Shown: positions 36,546-49,600, counted from the first letter of the stretch. The stretch is DNA of 64,000 nt from Himantopus leucocephalus (GCA_003993805.1 RSEF01000001.1:70172845-70236844); one strand, 5' to 3'. Numbers and translations are program-made. Notes: generated by a model not told the origin, from the letters alone.

Positions 36546-38811
36546 TCCTCCCCAGTCCACTTAGTATTAGGACGCAATTCTGTCCATCTTCGTTCCATCT
36601 TCCCACACCAAGCCTTCCAGGCACAGAACTGATGGAGCGTTCAGGGGGTTGTCCATGGGGTTCCCTCTGTCATCCTCATGGGCTTGGGTCTGCAGGTCCA
36701 CAACACTGCTGGCTATAGATGTTTGCACCCCTACCATTAGAAAGTCCACCCACCTTTGTTGTCTGGTTGATTTTACACCTTATTCTCCACATCTCCCCAT
36801 ATCCACACGCACCTTTTCTTTGCTCTTCTTCCCTTTTGCTGCCTGGTCTCATCAGAAATAAGCAATATGCTTCTAGTCAGTTTTTCTCCACTGATTCTAA
36901 TTTTGTTGTATCTGCAACCAAATTTGGCATTTTGGCTACCCTTACCTGGGCAATCTGCATTTTATATGATTAAAAGACCCCCCAACTCCCCTTCAACTAT
37001 CCATTTTGTACTGGTTACATATGGTTTACCTTACACATTTGACTGTAGCTCTAATACCTCTACCTAATTCCTGCTGAGTTTGAGCACTTTCCTGTCTTGT
37101 ATGCAGACAGTCTGTACATCAGAGCAAATGCTTTTCTCACTCTGTGTTTGAGAATACACAACATCCTGCTCTTGCGTTGCTGCTTAATTACAAATCATTG
37201 GCCTTGATATGGTCACCGGACAATCTCCTAGTTTCCTGCAGGGACCTGTGTTGTTTATGGGGTCTGATACTCCAGTGGGATTTCTTGCTCACAGTAATAA
37301 AATAAAACAAAAAAATAACATGCTCTCAACTTAGTGATTCATACCTGTCATACATGTTTTGTTTACTTTCGAAGTATGTTATGCATTTGCTATAGAGCTC
37401 CTCTCTCCTTTTCTTTAGTTGTATTTTTTTTATTTATTTGAAATATAGACTTCAGGATCTCCTTCTCATTCAGTCAGTGACATGAACCAGACCTTAACAG
37501 CTGAAACATCTTCCTGATACCTCTGAGATCCCCACCGAGACTTCTCCACTGTTGACAGCTGCCTAAGAATCAAGCACATGAGAGTGTGCAAGCTTGTTTC
37601 ATGGAGGCAAATGCAGCTTTAGCACCCTTGGTTAAATTTAAATCAAAAACAATTCTTAGATGTGGCAGCAATCCACGGGAGAAATCTTGGCAGAGTACAG
37701 CCATTTTGAGACATAGAAAGGTGGTGAGTCTCTAAAGGATGAGGGTCAGTCCTACTCCTCAGACCTTGTACCACAGCAAATGTAAAGACCTGTCTCTACC
37801 CACACTCTGCTAAGGAGAATAAATAATTTGATACAAAGAAGATGAAAATGTGGGACAATCTGGACAATATGAATAGATGGAGCTGAATGTTTGGCTCTTG
37901 TAGACCCCTGAGGTACAGTTGCTGCTGCTATTTATCTGAATTGTTGCAGCTTTATCTGCTCTTGAACAAGTTCTACTGCATGCATGTCACTGTCAATGCT
38001 GATGAGAGCTATGAAATAGTGTGCAGCCCCTACTAGTTGTAGCCAACCCTGTACAGCGCTGGCAGAAAGCAGTACAGGTGAAATGGAGCCCTGTTTTCCC
38101 CTACAACTTCTGAAAACACATTTCAGTATTTTATGACTCTGTGATCATGCAAGGCATCGAACTAGAGAATAGCTTTATCCTCTACCAATGTCCTTTGTTA
38201 CTGACTTCACATCTTTAAGAGACTGTAAACATTTAATTGACAGAAAAAGGAAACACCTCATTAAAAGAAACCTTACTCCAGACAAAAGAGCACACAGTTC
38301 CTCTGGTGTGGTTAATAGGGTTATGTATTGCCATGTCTGGTTGTTTTACTACAGTGGACAAGAATGAAGAACAGAAGTCATGACAGTTTTTCTAAAGGAA
38401 AGGGGATTCCTTGTGTCATTTGGTACTTAGGATTGATTTTCCTTAACATTTCATAGAGTATGTAAAACACATGAATAGCTTCTGAGTGTAATCGGCATCC
38501 CACTGTGAAAACTCTGTCTTTCTTGGATCTGTATTTCTTTTGCTTTTTCATTATTCATCAATGTGCCTCACTCCGGAGTATTAGTCTGTGTTCTTTTTTA
38601 ATCAAGTACTGTATTGCTGTTAAGAACAGATTCCTTCCCCTTTGCACTGATAAACATAGACGTGCTTCATTTAAAATCTGAATCAAAGCACTTGAATTCT
38701 TTGTCTCTTGAGAGCTTCTGAATGTTACTGAAGCCAAATATTCTCCACAGAAAACTTCAAGGAAGTTCAAAAAAGGGAAAGATTGTACAGTGGTTCCTCA
38801 GCAAATTTCCT
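36546..38811. other. Unannotated DNA
   Basis: The first 320 bases are pyrimidine-rich and open in several frames on both strands, with no agreement on a product. The remainder is featureless AT-rich DNA. Confidence 0.55.
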
Positions 38812-38950
38812 CCTTTTCCTTTTCCTTTTCCTTTTCCTTTTCCTTTTCCTTTTCCTTTTCCTTTTCCTTTTCCTTTTCCTTTTCCTTTTCCTTTTCCTTT
38901 TCCTTTTCCTTTTNTTTCTCTTTCTCTTTCTCTTTCTCTTTCTCTTTTCT
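38812..38950 (+). repeat. (CCTTTT)n then (CTTTCT)n microsatellite, with one N
   Basis: The first part (38,812-38,913) is 17 perfect copies of CCTTTT. After one N (38,914) the unit changes to a TTTCTC/CTTTCT pattern to about 38,950. All of it is pyrimidine on the plus strand. Because the unit length is a multiple of three, every frame stays open and gives artificial dipeptide repeats (FP, LF, SF or GK). Unit number across the N is not reliable. Confidence 0.98.
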
Positions 38951-39235
38951 CAGGATTCAAGAAAGGATAAGCTGAGGCATGGTTTGGGAGTCTTGGTACC
39001 ACTATGTCTCATCAGAAACCTAAACTTCACTCTCTTGCAGCTTGCTAATATCTGACTTTCAAAGATATTTGGGCAACTTTTGTGATTCTCAAAGGCTACT
39101 CAGGGGGATGGGTACTTGAATTCAAAGAGTTAAACATCATAAATGCTTTCAAAAACATGTGAAAATATTAGAGGTCTATTTCTGAAACCCCACATTGCCT
39201 TTTTCTTTATATTAGTCTTTCACACAGATTCTCCA
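38951..39235. other. Unannotated DNA
   Basis: No gene or repeat was recognised. Confidence 0.6.
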
Positions 39236-39295
39236 ATTTATTGCATCGGGATAACAGCAATTCCTTAGCTTAGGGGAGGTTAGATATAAATTCCT
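39236..39295 (+). repeat. Possible MIR core fragment
   Basis: 'tcgggataacagcaattcct' then 'tagcttaggggaggttagat' then 'ataaatt' follows the MIR core (usual form: atgggaataacagcacttcc...cagggaggttgtgagg...ataaat). The match is short and diverged. Confidence 0.4.
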
Positions 39296-41099
39296 GACCT
39301 CTGTTTCTGACAATTCCTCAACACTGTGGTCATATGTCACATTTTCAAGACATTGGAAGGGTCTTTCTGTAGCCCACATCAGGCTCTTAAATACACAACT
39401 TCTGTGCTAGCCTCAGCTAGTGACAGATGCGACCTATTGACAAAGAAGCCACCCATTTCTGAAGGCTTTGTGTTTGCTTTGGGGAATATGTGCCTCTTTC
39501 ACCAGCTTCCTTTGGAAAACTCCAAACAAAAGTTGAATGTTTATGGAATTTCATTTCTAACAAAAAACTACTTTCTCTTTGTTAGTCAGACACTGGTTTT
39601 GAAAGATGTAACAATTCAGAAGAAACTGGACTGCAGCTTGGAAATAACAGTAGTGCAAATGATTAAGTCAGTCAAATGCAGATATCATAATTATGGGATC
39701 TCAAATGAGCTTACAAGGCTGAGCAGTGGCTCCTTGTGCCATGGCACATATGACATAATGTAATGCATATGCATAATTTGATAGAGATATGTTTTCTCAT
39801 ACTGTATCAATGTTGGTAAGCTAGTCGATATATTTTATCTTGCTTACTCAAAGGTTATTTAATGCATACCATACAGAACTCCAACTCTGCAACAAACACA
39901 GGCCTAAGGCCCAAAATTGATAAAGCATGCATGACAGAATCATTATGTAAGGCATGGAAAACATGACTGATTAAAAATATTCCAGTACAGCAACGTTGAC
40001 AGTATCCTGCAGACCTGGAAACTGATCAGGAGTCCTTAGTTCTGATATATATTTTCTAAAAAATGATCTATAGCGTAGAAACAGATTATATCACTATCAC
40101 CAAGTAATACTATGACTTTAAAAGCAAGAAAGTTTTAATACATGAACTAAAGGGTTAATTATTTCTTCATGTATATGCAGAAGATGTAATATTAGCAAAA
40201 TGTGCCTGGGCTGCTGGGAAGAATAAACTTTTTTTTCTGCTTGCACTTGCATTATTTTTTTTTTAATCTTTCTTTTCTTGAAGACACTGCTTACCAACCA
40301 GCTAGCTGAGTGATAATCAGAGCTAGTCAGACTGCTATATGGCTCTCATTTGCCCCATGCAAAGTCTTTTCATTTATCACCAGTGCAGAATTTTTTTGAG
40401 AAGCTGCTTTGTGCTGCTGCAGTGTATAGTAGATGCTTAAGTCACCGTGACGGAGAAAACGCAAACATCTCTAGCAAAGAGTTGGTAACATGCATAAACT
40501 GTAATCCAGATCAAACTAACAAACTAATCCATGTGTGACAGAGCTATAAATAAGATAGCTTGGGCTTTTTCCCCCCAGGAAGAATTAGATTTTGAATGAG
40601 GCAGTACAAAATAATAAAGAAAACCCAATATGGAACTTGAAGCAAGTCTATTTACTTTCTCATGTCCAGAATCAACTTCTGCTCATATTAAGCTTCATGA
40701 AGGAAAACTGCTTTCATGTACTTGTGGTATAATCTCTTTTTCACAAGAGCTGAGCTTGATTTCCCCTTGGTAGAAATAAAACATGGGAATTATATGGTAG
40801 AATAAATTACTTTTCTTTACGTGACATCCAGTCTTGAACTGGTTTTGACTCAGAACAAAAACCTGTTGAAGAGCATTTTATGACAGAAGTTTATGTTGGT
40901 CTTTGATTATGACAAGTTAAATTAAGGAACAAGTTATAGTAGTAACTATAAAAAAATCAAACCCATGTGAGAGGCTGGTTTTGTAATCCATATTATAAGC
41001 CGAAGCCAGCTGAAATTACTAGAGAGCCTTCTAATGCTTTTAGTAGGCTTTGACTCAGTCTGTGAGGTAGGCCATCAATATTAAATTTCTCTCAGGATA
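39296..41099. other. Unannotated AT-rich DNA
   Basis: A 145-codon plus frame (39,326-39,763) has no domain I recognise and no exon signals worth noting. No repeat was recognised. Confidence 0.55.
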
Positions 41100-41152
41100 G
41101 GACTGGATAGGCTAGCATAGGGTGCGGTAGGGTAGGGTAGGGTAGGGTAGGA
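41100..41152 (-). repeat. Pentanucleotide tail of a CR1, (CTACC)n on the element strand
   Basis: The plus strand reads five perfect GGTAG units (41,126-41,150). They are preceded by degenerate pentamers such as 'ggataggctagcatagggtg' back to about 41,100. It directly adjoins the CR1 3' end, so on the element strand it is the 3' tail. Confidence 0.85.
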
Positions 41153-41488
41153 TATTTCAGTTGTAGGGTACCTACAACAATCATCTAGTCCAACTTCCTG
41201 ACCAATTCAGGGTTAACCAAAAGTTAGAACATATTATTAAGGGCATTGTCCAAATGCCTCTTAAACACTGATAGACATGATGCAGTCTGACACCCCAGGA
41301 TGCGTTTTTGCCCTCTTGGCTGCCATGACATACTGCTAACTCATATTAAACTTATCATCAACTGGAATCCCCAGATCCTTTTCTTTAGGGCTGCTCTCTA
41401 GCCTCTCCTCTCCTGATTTATACTTTTGTCTGGCATTACTCCATCCCAGGTGCAGAATCCAGCATTTGTTCTTGTTAAATTTCATGTA
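41153..41488 (-). mobile_element. CR1 LINE fragment, 3' UTR plus ORF2 remnant
   Basis: The plus strand begins 'atatttcagttgtagggtac' then 'caatcatctagtccaact', the standard 3' end of a CR1 group. It continues with 'aagggcattgtccaaatgcc' and 'ctcttaaacactgatag'. From about 41,280 it enters the ORF2 C-terminus, with an internal deletion joining the two parts. It is 5'-truncated near 41,488, where similarity stops. Confidence 0.93.
41336..41488 (-). pseudogene. CR1 ORF2 remnant (reverse transcriptase region)
   Basis: About 50 codons on the minus strand match the post-catalytic part of the CR1 reverse transcriptase: 'MKFNKNKCWILHLG', then 'EKDLGIPVDDKFNMS' just before a stop at 41,336. These blocks lie between the catalytic box and the region preserved in the 16.5-kb copy. 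The frame upstream of the conserved M (above 41,488) is flanking DNA. No functional domain is complete. Confidence 0.88.
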
Positions 41489-41572
41489 GGCTGATCGGTT
41501 TTCATCTGTGGAAATTGCTGAGAAACACAGAGATAAGAACCATATGAATTTAAAACTGATACCAAAACAATT
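41489..41572. other. Flank between CR1 and tandem repeat
   Basis: Unique sequence between the CR1 truncation point and the 76-bp tandem repeat. No feature was recognised. Confidence 0.6.
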
Positions 41573-41724
41573 CATCCTCATTTAATTTTTCACCTATATC
41601 AGGGAAAAGATAAGCACAGCAACAAAAAATATATTTTAAGCTACAAAACATCCTCATTTAATTTTTCACCTATATCAGGGAAAAGATAAACACAGTAAAA
41701 GAAAATATGTTTTCAGCTACAAAA
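41573..41724 (+). repeat. 76-bp tandem duplication, two copies
   Basis: Units 41,573-41,648 and 41,649-41,724 are both 76 bases long with no indel and differ at about six positions, all in their right halves. The left 43 bases ('catcctcatttaatttttca' onward) are almost identical. Divergence of about 8% means a real, not very recent duplication rather than an assembly artefact. Confidence 0.95.
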
Positions 41725-43620
41725 CAGCTCCCAGTCAGTGGGAAATCCCATTAAATTTCAGTGATTGTGTCTCCTTTCTTTCTTCCGTCAATCAGCTCAG
41801 AAGAGAAAATGAGAGCTAGTAGAGCTGTTCAATATACTCAATTTCTTCAGTCTTGGCTAGATGGTTTGAGTACATCATGATGCCAGGTCATCCCTAAAAC
41901 AAGCACAGGACAACTCCAACTTTGTTCCCTTGTGCAGACAGGCCCAAATAACTCAGCCTGGCTGAACAAACTATATGTGCACCTCATGCTAAGTTCTGAA
42001 ATGAACACTTCAAAAAGATCAAAAGGGTCCAAGTCTAGATAGCCCGGTTGCAAAGCATTTTGGTTACAAGATGGCTTATAATTCAAATAACAGAAATAAG
42101 CATTCTGTTTCAATAACTCATTCCCTTTATTTGATGTTCAAGACATAATATATAACAGTACAATTTAAATTCATGTGACATTAATGAGAATATAGCACTA
42201 AAATAGTTAACAATAACAATAATGACAATAAAGCTATCCTAGGAGAATTCTAATTTGCTCCATTAAGGTATGTCCTCCAAGTTCGTTGACTTTTAGATAA
42301 AATTCCAAAAAGAAATATGACCAAAGCATAGGAAGATATATTAAAGTGTTTGGGTTAACATCGCCCACAGAAAATCATATTTCATAGGAGAAAATAATAG
42401 TAATTGCTATTTAAGTGAGAATCAGAAGCTAAACTATAAGTCAAGTGTCAATAGGTTTCCTATTTCATCCATTGGCATAACATCCATTGCAATTGAGTCT
42501 AAATCTGGGAAACTTTTGAAATATTACATGGTGCAACTGCTGTGGCCAGCAGACCTCAGAAGGGAAGCCAGATCTTTTCGCTCTTTAATCCCCCTCCCAC
42601 AGCCAGCCTTTAGGCAGCAGGTGGAAGGATCCAAAAGCTGTTCTGTCATTCTGCGAGGATGCCCATCCCAGTTGTAAACCCAAGGCAGGTGTCTGCAGCC
42701 AGTCCAGAAACAGGCATCCTGTGATTTCCTATCACCCTTGTGATATCACTCCTGCTGCTGGTGTTCTGGAGGTTTTAAGCATGGGGGGAGAAAGTGCTGT
42801 GGTCAGGTAGGTGTCAAAAGCAGAGCTGAAGTGAGATGCAGAAAGTTTGAACCGTGCCCAGGAATGAATTTCATTCTCCATCTGCATCTGAGCAGGTAGG
42901 CTTCACAGATATTTCTCATGTGAGTTTGTCTGAGTAAATCTCAATTATTGGGGATGCTGTGGATGGAAACCACAAAATCAACAACTAACCAAACCAGACT
43001 ACAATAGGGTGTACATATGATCAAAACAAATCCTCCTGACAATAAGGACAATATACCTACATACAGATTTAAAAGATCATTTTCCTGTTTCTCGTCAGTG
43101 CCTCATGTCTACATGTGCAGTGAGTAGGTAACAGCCTACAGATTATTCAGAGTTTCCTTCCTCGTGCCCATCACACCCCTAAAATGACAGCTGAATTAGG
43201 CCAATGCCAAGCTTGTAATGCAGTGTATAAATTATCCAATTGAAAAGAAATCCTACAGCAGCTTTGAATAGAAAAGACTAGCTCACCAAGGAGAATGGTG
43301 CCATACATCTCCTAGTCCCACAGCACAGGCAATGAATGCTTCCTAGTGGTGGTGGCTGCAAAGTAGAAAATAAAGTAGACTCAACCAGGACTCCAGTGGA
43401 TTTGTAATAATTATGTTGCCTATTTCTTCTCAGTTATTTAATGAAAAACTGCACACTTAGGCATATTTCTTTTGCCACATTTCTCATTCCTAATTTTACT
43501 CTCTGGAGCTGGTTATTAATTTGAGGAAGATACAATTATCCAGCAATGCAGGGGTCCTGCAATTTCTTTAAAACTCAATTTTATTACAAAACAATAAAGT
43601 TAAACCGACGACCCTGAGGG
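41725..43620. other. Unannotated DNA
   Basis: GC is a little higher at 42,535-42,860. There are no frames beyond 90 codons and no recognised repeat. Confidence 0.6.
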
Positions 43621-43656
43621 GAAAACAAAACAAAACAAAACCCAACAAAAAACAAA
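43621..43656 (+). repeat. (AAAAC)n microsatellite
   Basis: Three to four AAAAC units followed by degenerate 'cccaacaaaaaacaaag'. Flanking DNA at 43,480-43,860 contains several taat/atta cores but shows no gene. Confidence 0.85.
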
Positions 43657-46600
43657 GCAGAGATAATTATTGCCAGCAGTGCTATGTCTTCACCATTTCA
43701 ATAGTTTGGATTAGCTGGGAGACAAGAGATGGAGCTATGTATAAATAATGACAGGATAGGCCTGGAGTCAGAGACTTTAATTGAACAGTAACAGCAAGTG
43801 GCAAAGCAGCTAAACTGTCTCCTCATGGTAACACTGTAATGAGGCAGCAACACAGCCTTTCTGTCCAACAGATGGTAGGTTTACATCCAGGCATGAGCAA
43901 ATTGTATCACCCATCTCACACACATGGATTGCACCTTTGCTGTGCTCATTGAGGTGCGTGACTGCTTGGAGCAAGTTTCCGTGTTAAACAGCAGTCCTCC
44001 CCCCAACAGAGCATGCCTTCTGCAGGACTTTCCTGGCTGTTTACAAAGGGTGCTATAAGATGTGTCATCCATATATTTGCTTTTAATCCATCAAAAGTCA
44101 GTATTTAATCCTGACTCTGCAGTGCTGTGTTATTGTGGAGGCAGAGAGCCTGCCTGCAGTAGAGAACAAAACCGAAGCTTAACAAAGGGCAGTTGAGGAG
44201 GCTCAGTTGCACATGGGAAGCCACACGGACTCTTTGCAAAGCAAACATTGGTATTGCTAAATTAACAGCGTCTTCCATGCACGTGGCACACCACGGTGTA
44301 GTCAAAAAGGAAATCAACAATTCTGAAAAGTAATTTCTTCTTTGACTTGTAATTTTCCTTCAGCGACTCGTTCATACCAGCTCCTTATCTGTGTATCCCA
44401 GAGACTTTTGGGGGCTGGATAATAGTGACAAAAAGAACAATCAGCCTAGTGCTGTCCTCCTCCTTTAACAACCAGTTATCACTTGGAATATGTCCAGGCT
44501 GAACCCTCAGGAAATTCAGGGACACGCGACTGTCTTCAAATTCACTGAAACTGTGCATGTAAGTCAGAACTTAGCCCCTGACTCCAGTATATTCCTTTGA
44601 AAATATTTTCCCCATCTAAATGTACCAGATTATATATAATTCCATAGGCATCCTCCCCTTGGTGTCTATCTCTGAGGGTTCTTGTCTGATATTTATCAGG
44701 CTACATTGTACACGTAGACACAAGCCTGACCCTCTCTCTGGGGTGCCTTTACAGGCATCAGAGCAGATAACATCCATAATTTCCTTTTATTCCTCAGTGT
44801 GGTAATTAACACTGTCCTGATAGAAGAAGAGGAAAACAACACTCTTCTGGGTTGCCCTGCTACTCTTGCTGAGGAAAGGTAAATTTGTTTACTCCCTCAG
44901 TCTGCCTGGCTACTGGGGTGAAGGCAGGGACAAAGACATGAGCAGAAACCATCCCTCATTTCCAGATCCCATGTCCGGATAACTCACACAAGGCTTGATG
45001 GCTTTTACTCTTTTCTGTGGATAAATAGTCCAAGCCACAAGCTGTTCATTATTGGTTTTGACATATAGCACTACAAAAAAGTAATAAAAAAGTACCAGTG
45101 GTATGGTTTAAAAATATATTTATTGACACAACATAGAAACATATCAAGAGCTACATCTTTTCTCGTACCTACAGCCATGGCTAAAGATGAATATGAGCAG
45201 CAGTCACTGTATCTCTCCACCTCAAACACCCATGAGAATGGAAGAGAATTGCAACTTGCTCTGAAAGTCAACAATTCTGGTTATTTTCAGATCACATTGG
45301 CAAGAATTCAAAAATAGGCCCTCACAGAGAATAGTTTTTGCAAAATAAAGTTCAGCAAGGTGCACGGTGAAATTTAACTTCAGCTTTTTAATTGTCATAG
45401 TCAAACACCAGTTCTGCTCTTGGGGTTTCTCTTTGTAACTGTACGCGCATACAGTACCAGCCAATTTTTTTGGAGCTTCTGAATTGTAAAATGTCTACTA
45501 ATTGCTTGATTTTTACAGAGGGTCTGTGTAGACTGTTCAGATAGACTTGTGGGTATTCACCACCTTTGCAAATCCAGCTAGATGTTTCAAAGGATCAGAC
45601 CTGCCATGTCTAATGGAGGGTACTCCCCAAAAAAATACTTCCATCAAGTTGTTATACCTCAACCATTCAGCTGCAACCCTCTTAAATCAAGGGAATATTT
45701 GTGTTTATAAGTGAAGACTACATATTATACAACAGAGAATAAATGGTGCTGAGACACTGAAATACCAAAACTGAGAGTGTGTATTCATTTTTTGTGACTC
45801 TGGTTTGGGAGACACATCTAGAAAAATAGTGCCATCCAGTTAGAATTGAAACACACACCGCATTTCTTTATCATTAATAAGACATGTAATTTTAAAAAAG
45901 GTGTCCAAATATTGATTTAAGCAATTCTAGTGCCAAAACACCTGAAGCTAAGGGACATTGTTTTAATTTACACACAGGTCCATTTTCATCACTGTGGCAG
46001 CATCAGGTGGGTGTGAATTATACTTACATAATCTTTAAAGCTGACATGACATGCTAGAGCTCTGCACAGTGGATGCAGAAAAGGCCTCAGAGGGTCAAGG
46101 AAGCTAATCTTTTGGAGATAAATTCGCTTTGAATATTCAGGAGAAAGTGGTCTCAAATTTGGATGATTTAGGAGAGTCTGATTGTAACAGTTTAGTTTGT
46201 CTGCTGTGATGTTAACCATTTTGACCTTCCCAGTGAGGGGGATTAAGAATCTGTTTACACATTTTTCCAAATGACACAGAAAGAGGTAAGGCTGCAATAA
46301 GCCCTCTAATCTAAGGGGGCAACATGCTATGAGGGAAAAAAAGAAACCTTTTTCTGCAGCTCTTTGAAGTCATTAAGAGGTTTCAAATGCTAGAGGGTAA
46401 AGGTGGGTCAGTGGGCAGGGTTGAGAGAAGGTGATCAAAGGTGGAAATTAAAGCACTTCATCATGTAATTCTAAAATTTATTATACTAATAATATCACCA
46501 CACTGCAGCTACCAGCTGCAATGCAACTGAAGCTGGCGAAGAGCAGCAGTAGATACCATGTGTCATCCCAGAGTAGTGTGGAGAGGAGGGAATTTTGGCA

Positions 46601-49600
46601 AGGGCAACTGGAAAGCCTTATTGCAGAAATGTTCAGAGAGGTTCATCGGACAAAGCAAATGGACTTCAGCTGCTGCAGACTTGTCTGAGAGTATCTATGT
46701 ATTCAGTTTATCTGATCCGGGAGAAAAAGTGCCTAAGAGAAGCCTGACAACATTTCAAACTGTGGCAAAGGAACCTGGTTTGGCAAACTTGCATGCATAC
46801 TTCCAGTCTGCGTGCTTTTCTTTATCAGCCTGATTTTTAATCTTATGAGAAATTTCCTAGCAAGAAGTATTACTTCAAAACCTGTGCTAAGCTGCAGCTG
46901 AGCAACTTTGACACTTCTGTCTTCAGCTGACAAATTCTGGGAACGCTTGAGAATGGGCTTGCAAAGCTGGTTAGGCTGGTGGCCGATGCCCCATGCAGTC
47001 AGTGGAAGCGGAATAAGTCTTGGAGTCTCAAATGCCTGGTAACCTCTCTCTATTACATAGGCATTGTTAACCTTGTGAGCCACTGGAGCATTTTTCACAG
47101 GGATATTCCACTTTTACATATATTTTGCTTGTTCTTCCATGCATGATTGAACTTGCACGTGCTATCGTGCTAAGTTCAAATGTTTCAAGTTCCTGAAAAG
47201 AATACTACCTCACTTGCAATGTATAGACCATAATAGGAAAACCTTCATTTGTGCTATTAAGCTAGTATTTTTCCTGCTGTTTTTCATGTTGTGGTAATTG
47301 TGGCAGCGTCCAAGATAGCAAGGCAATCCAAAAGCTTTTATTTCTTTTCCTCCTGGCAAGAAATCGTGTTATCAGGACATAACAATTTTTTAACTCATAT
47401 TAAACATTACTAGACTATCAAAAGTGCCACTAACACACTGTAGGTTAATTTATATGGAAATTATATCTTCTACACTTAAGTGAGCCTCTGGTCAACAGTG
47501 TGATGGTTAAGGAGTGGATAAGAGCCAGTAATGGAGTTCAAGATTTCCAGAAGGCTGGATTAATTGAGGCAGCAGTGAATTAAGTGAAGGACCAGGTCAC
47601 TTCCAAAGCAGAACACACAGAGAGAGAAGGAAAATAATTCTTCACTGTCATTCCAAGAAGGCTAACAAGTCATGCCAGTCAGAAAGGGAGCTTCTCCTAG
47701 CGAGAAAGTTATCGTGAGAAGGCCAGCTAGGGGAATTTGTTCATAGAACAGTGAACAGATTAAAAGATAGTTTCTAATTCTCTTTTTATGACCCATGGGA
47801 TCATGAGGACAAGTAGTTTTGCTGCACTCGAAATTCATATTCATTAGTTAGCTAGTTAATATGGAAATGAGCAGTGATTTTTCTATTTAATTCAAAGTGC
47901 AAACAAAACAATATATTTTAATTATTGAGAAGATTAAATTATTAAAATATTCAGTATTCAACATTGTTAATGTTTAACTGATGTTATAGACACATTTTTT
48001 GTAACTCTGTTGTTTTGGGGGATACCTCTAGCAAAATAAGACAATCCAAATTTAATTTAAAAATAAAACATGTATTATTTGAAGATTCAATATTGGTTCT
48101 TACAAGTGTTTTGGAATCTTAACCTGGTACATATTGACAGTAAAAAACATGCAAAATTAACAGCATGAAAATAAGAAGCAAACATTTCAGCCAATTGCAC
48201 TAGAAAACCTTAAAAATTGAAAAAATCAATAACATTCATCTCTGCTCCGCATGACACTCACCTTAGGGAAGTTATTAATACATTTAGTGTAGGTGGTGTG
48301 TTGAAAATGACTTGCAGAGTTGCAGGGTAATGTATTACATCCTTTACCATAGATTCTCTTAAAATAAAGGGAAAATATTTTTAATGCGTTCATTTCCATG
48401 GCGGTTTAAAATACATACAAGCTTTCTCTCTTTTTAAAAGTATTACTTTGCAAGAATTCACATTAATCAATAACTGTGTTATTATTTCCCAATAAAGAAA
48501 TAAAACATATCAAAAGCTGAGCTTGTAGTGCACAAAGCGATCCCATGAAGTAGTTTATTTTTATCACATCTCCTTCTTAGATGTAAAAGGAAATGGAGAA
48601 CATAAACATACCTTCTCAGTGGTGATTGGTGTTAGTGAGGTCTTTTCATGGTCATCTCCTGACAAGTTGTTTCATTGTTGTTGTGTATAGGCTGGCATCA
48701 GAAACCTGTCTTTTTCCCCATATTCTTCTCCATGTTTCCTGTAACTGTGTGCCAAAATGGCAGAAGTAGGAGCCAAAACAAAGTTCTTTGTCTAGAGAAC
48801 TGGTCATTGCTAGAAGCAGTACAATTTTCTCCATTTATGTCCCTGCACATCACCCTGGGCAGATTTACCGGAGGAGTAAATGCCAGAGGCCAGGTCTGTT
48901 AATAAAATGAAGTGTTTTCTGCTGGTTGCAGTGGGCTTCATTAAGCCTGAAGAAAATAAATGCTGCAGGCTCGAAGTGCATTCCTTCCTCGATTCTCTTC
49001 AGAAGCCACCAGGACAGACAGTGACATGGACACATCTGCTTGCTTTTTGGTCTCCTTTTTAACAGCTAATAGGAACCACAGGGGCCAAACCTACAACAGA
49101 CCCACAGAGACAGTAGTGCTCTGCTCTTGGCCAAGAGTGTCTTCCACAACCACCAGGTCTTCTGTACCCTGCAGTCATGGACCTGCCAAGCATCACATTA
49201 GATCCTGTAGAAATCATCTAGGTCTGAACTGCAGAAGCACCTCAAGGATTTGAAGGTTGGGGTCATAAAGAGTGGTGACAGCTGATTTACGTTGAAAAAT
49301 ATGGGAATTTGCCTCAGCCATATGGCTTTTTTCTTAAAAAAAAAGGCAGAAAAATACATTTCTCTTTTTCTCTCATAGGATAAATATATATGATCTATGA
49401 AAATTGAAATATTTTAACGAAACATTTCAAAAGACCAGCCATTCTGTAACAAGCTTTTAGCATCAGCTGAAAGTGGAGCTTACTCAGGAAGACAATTGGA
49501 AGTCCCTAGATATCTCTTATTAATTAACAGGAGAACATCATTGCCAGTGTCTCTGAATAATTTAACCACTCTATTAACTATTTTGATACTAAAATTTTTG

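Noticed and set aside
36300..37060. Possible retroviral-type LTR on the minus strand (AATAAA, GC-richer upstream block)
   Set aside because: No LTR ends, target-site duplication, primer-binding site or coding remnant could be seen; kept only as a note on the AATAAA.
38722..39055. Overlapping ORFs encoding FP, LF, SF and GK dipeptide repeats
   Set aside because: They are translations of a hexanucleotide microsatellite whose unit length keeps every frame open; no coding meaning.
39326..39763. 145-codon plus-strand frame
   Set aside because: No recognisable domain and no supporting splice or poly-A signals.
41116..41152. Telomere-like GGGTA repeats
   Set aside because: The unit is a pentamer, not TTAGGG, and it is the 3' tail of the adjoining minus-strand CR1.
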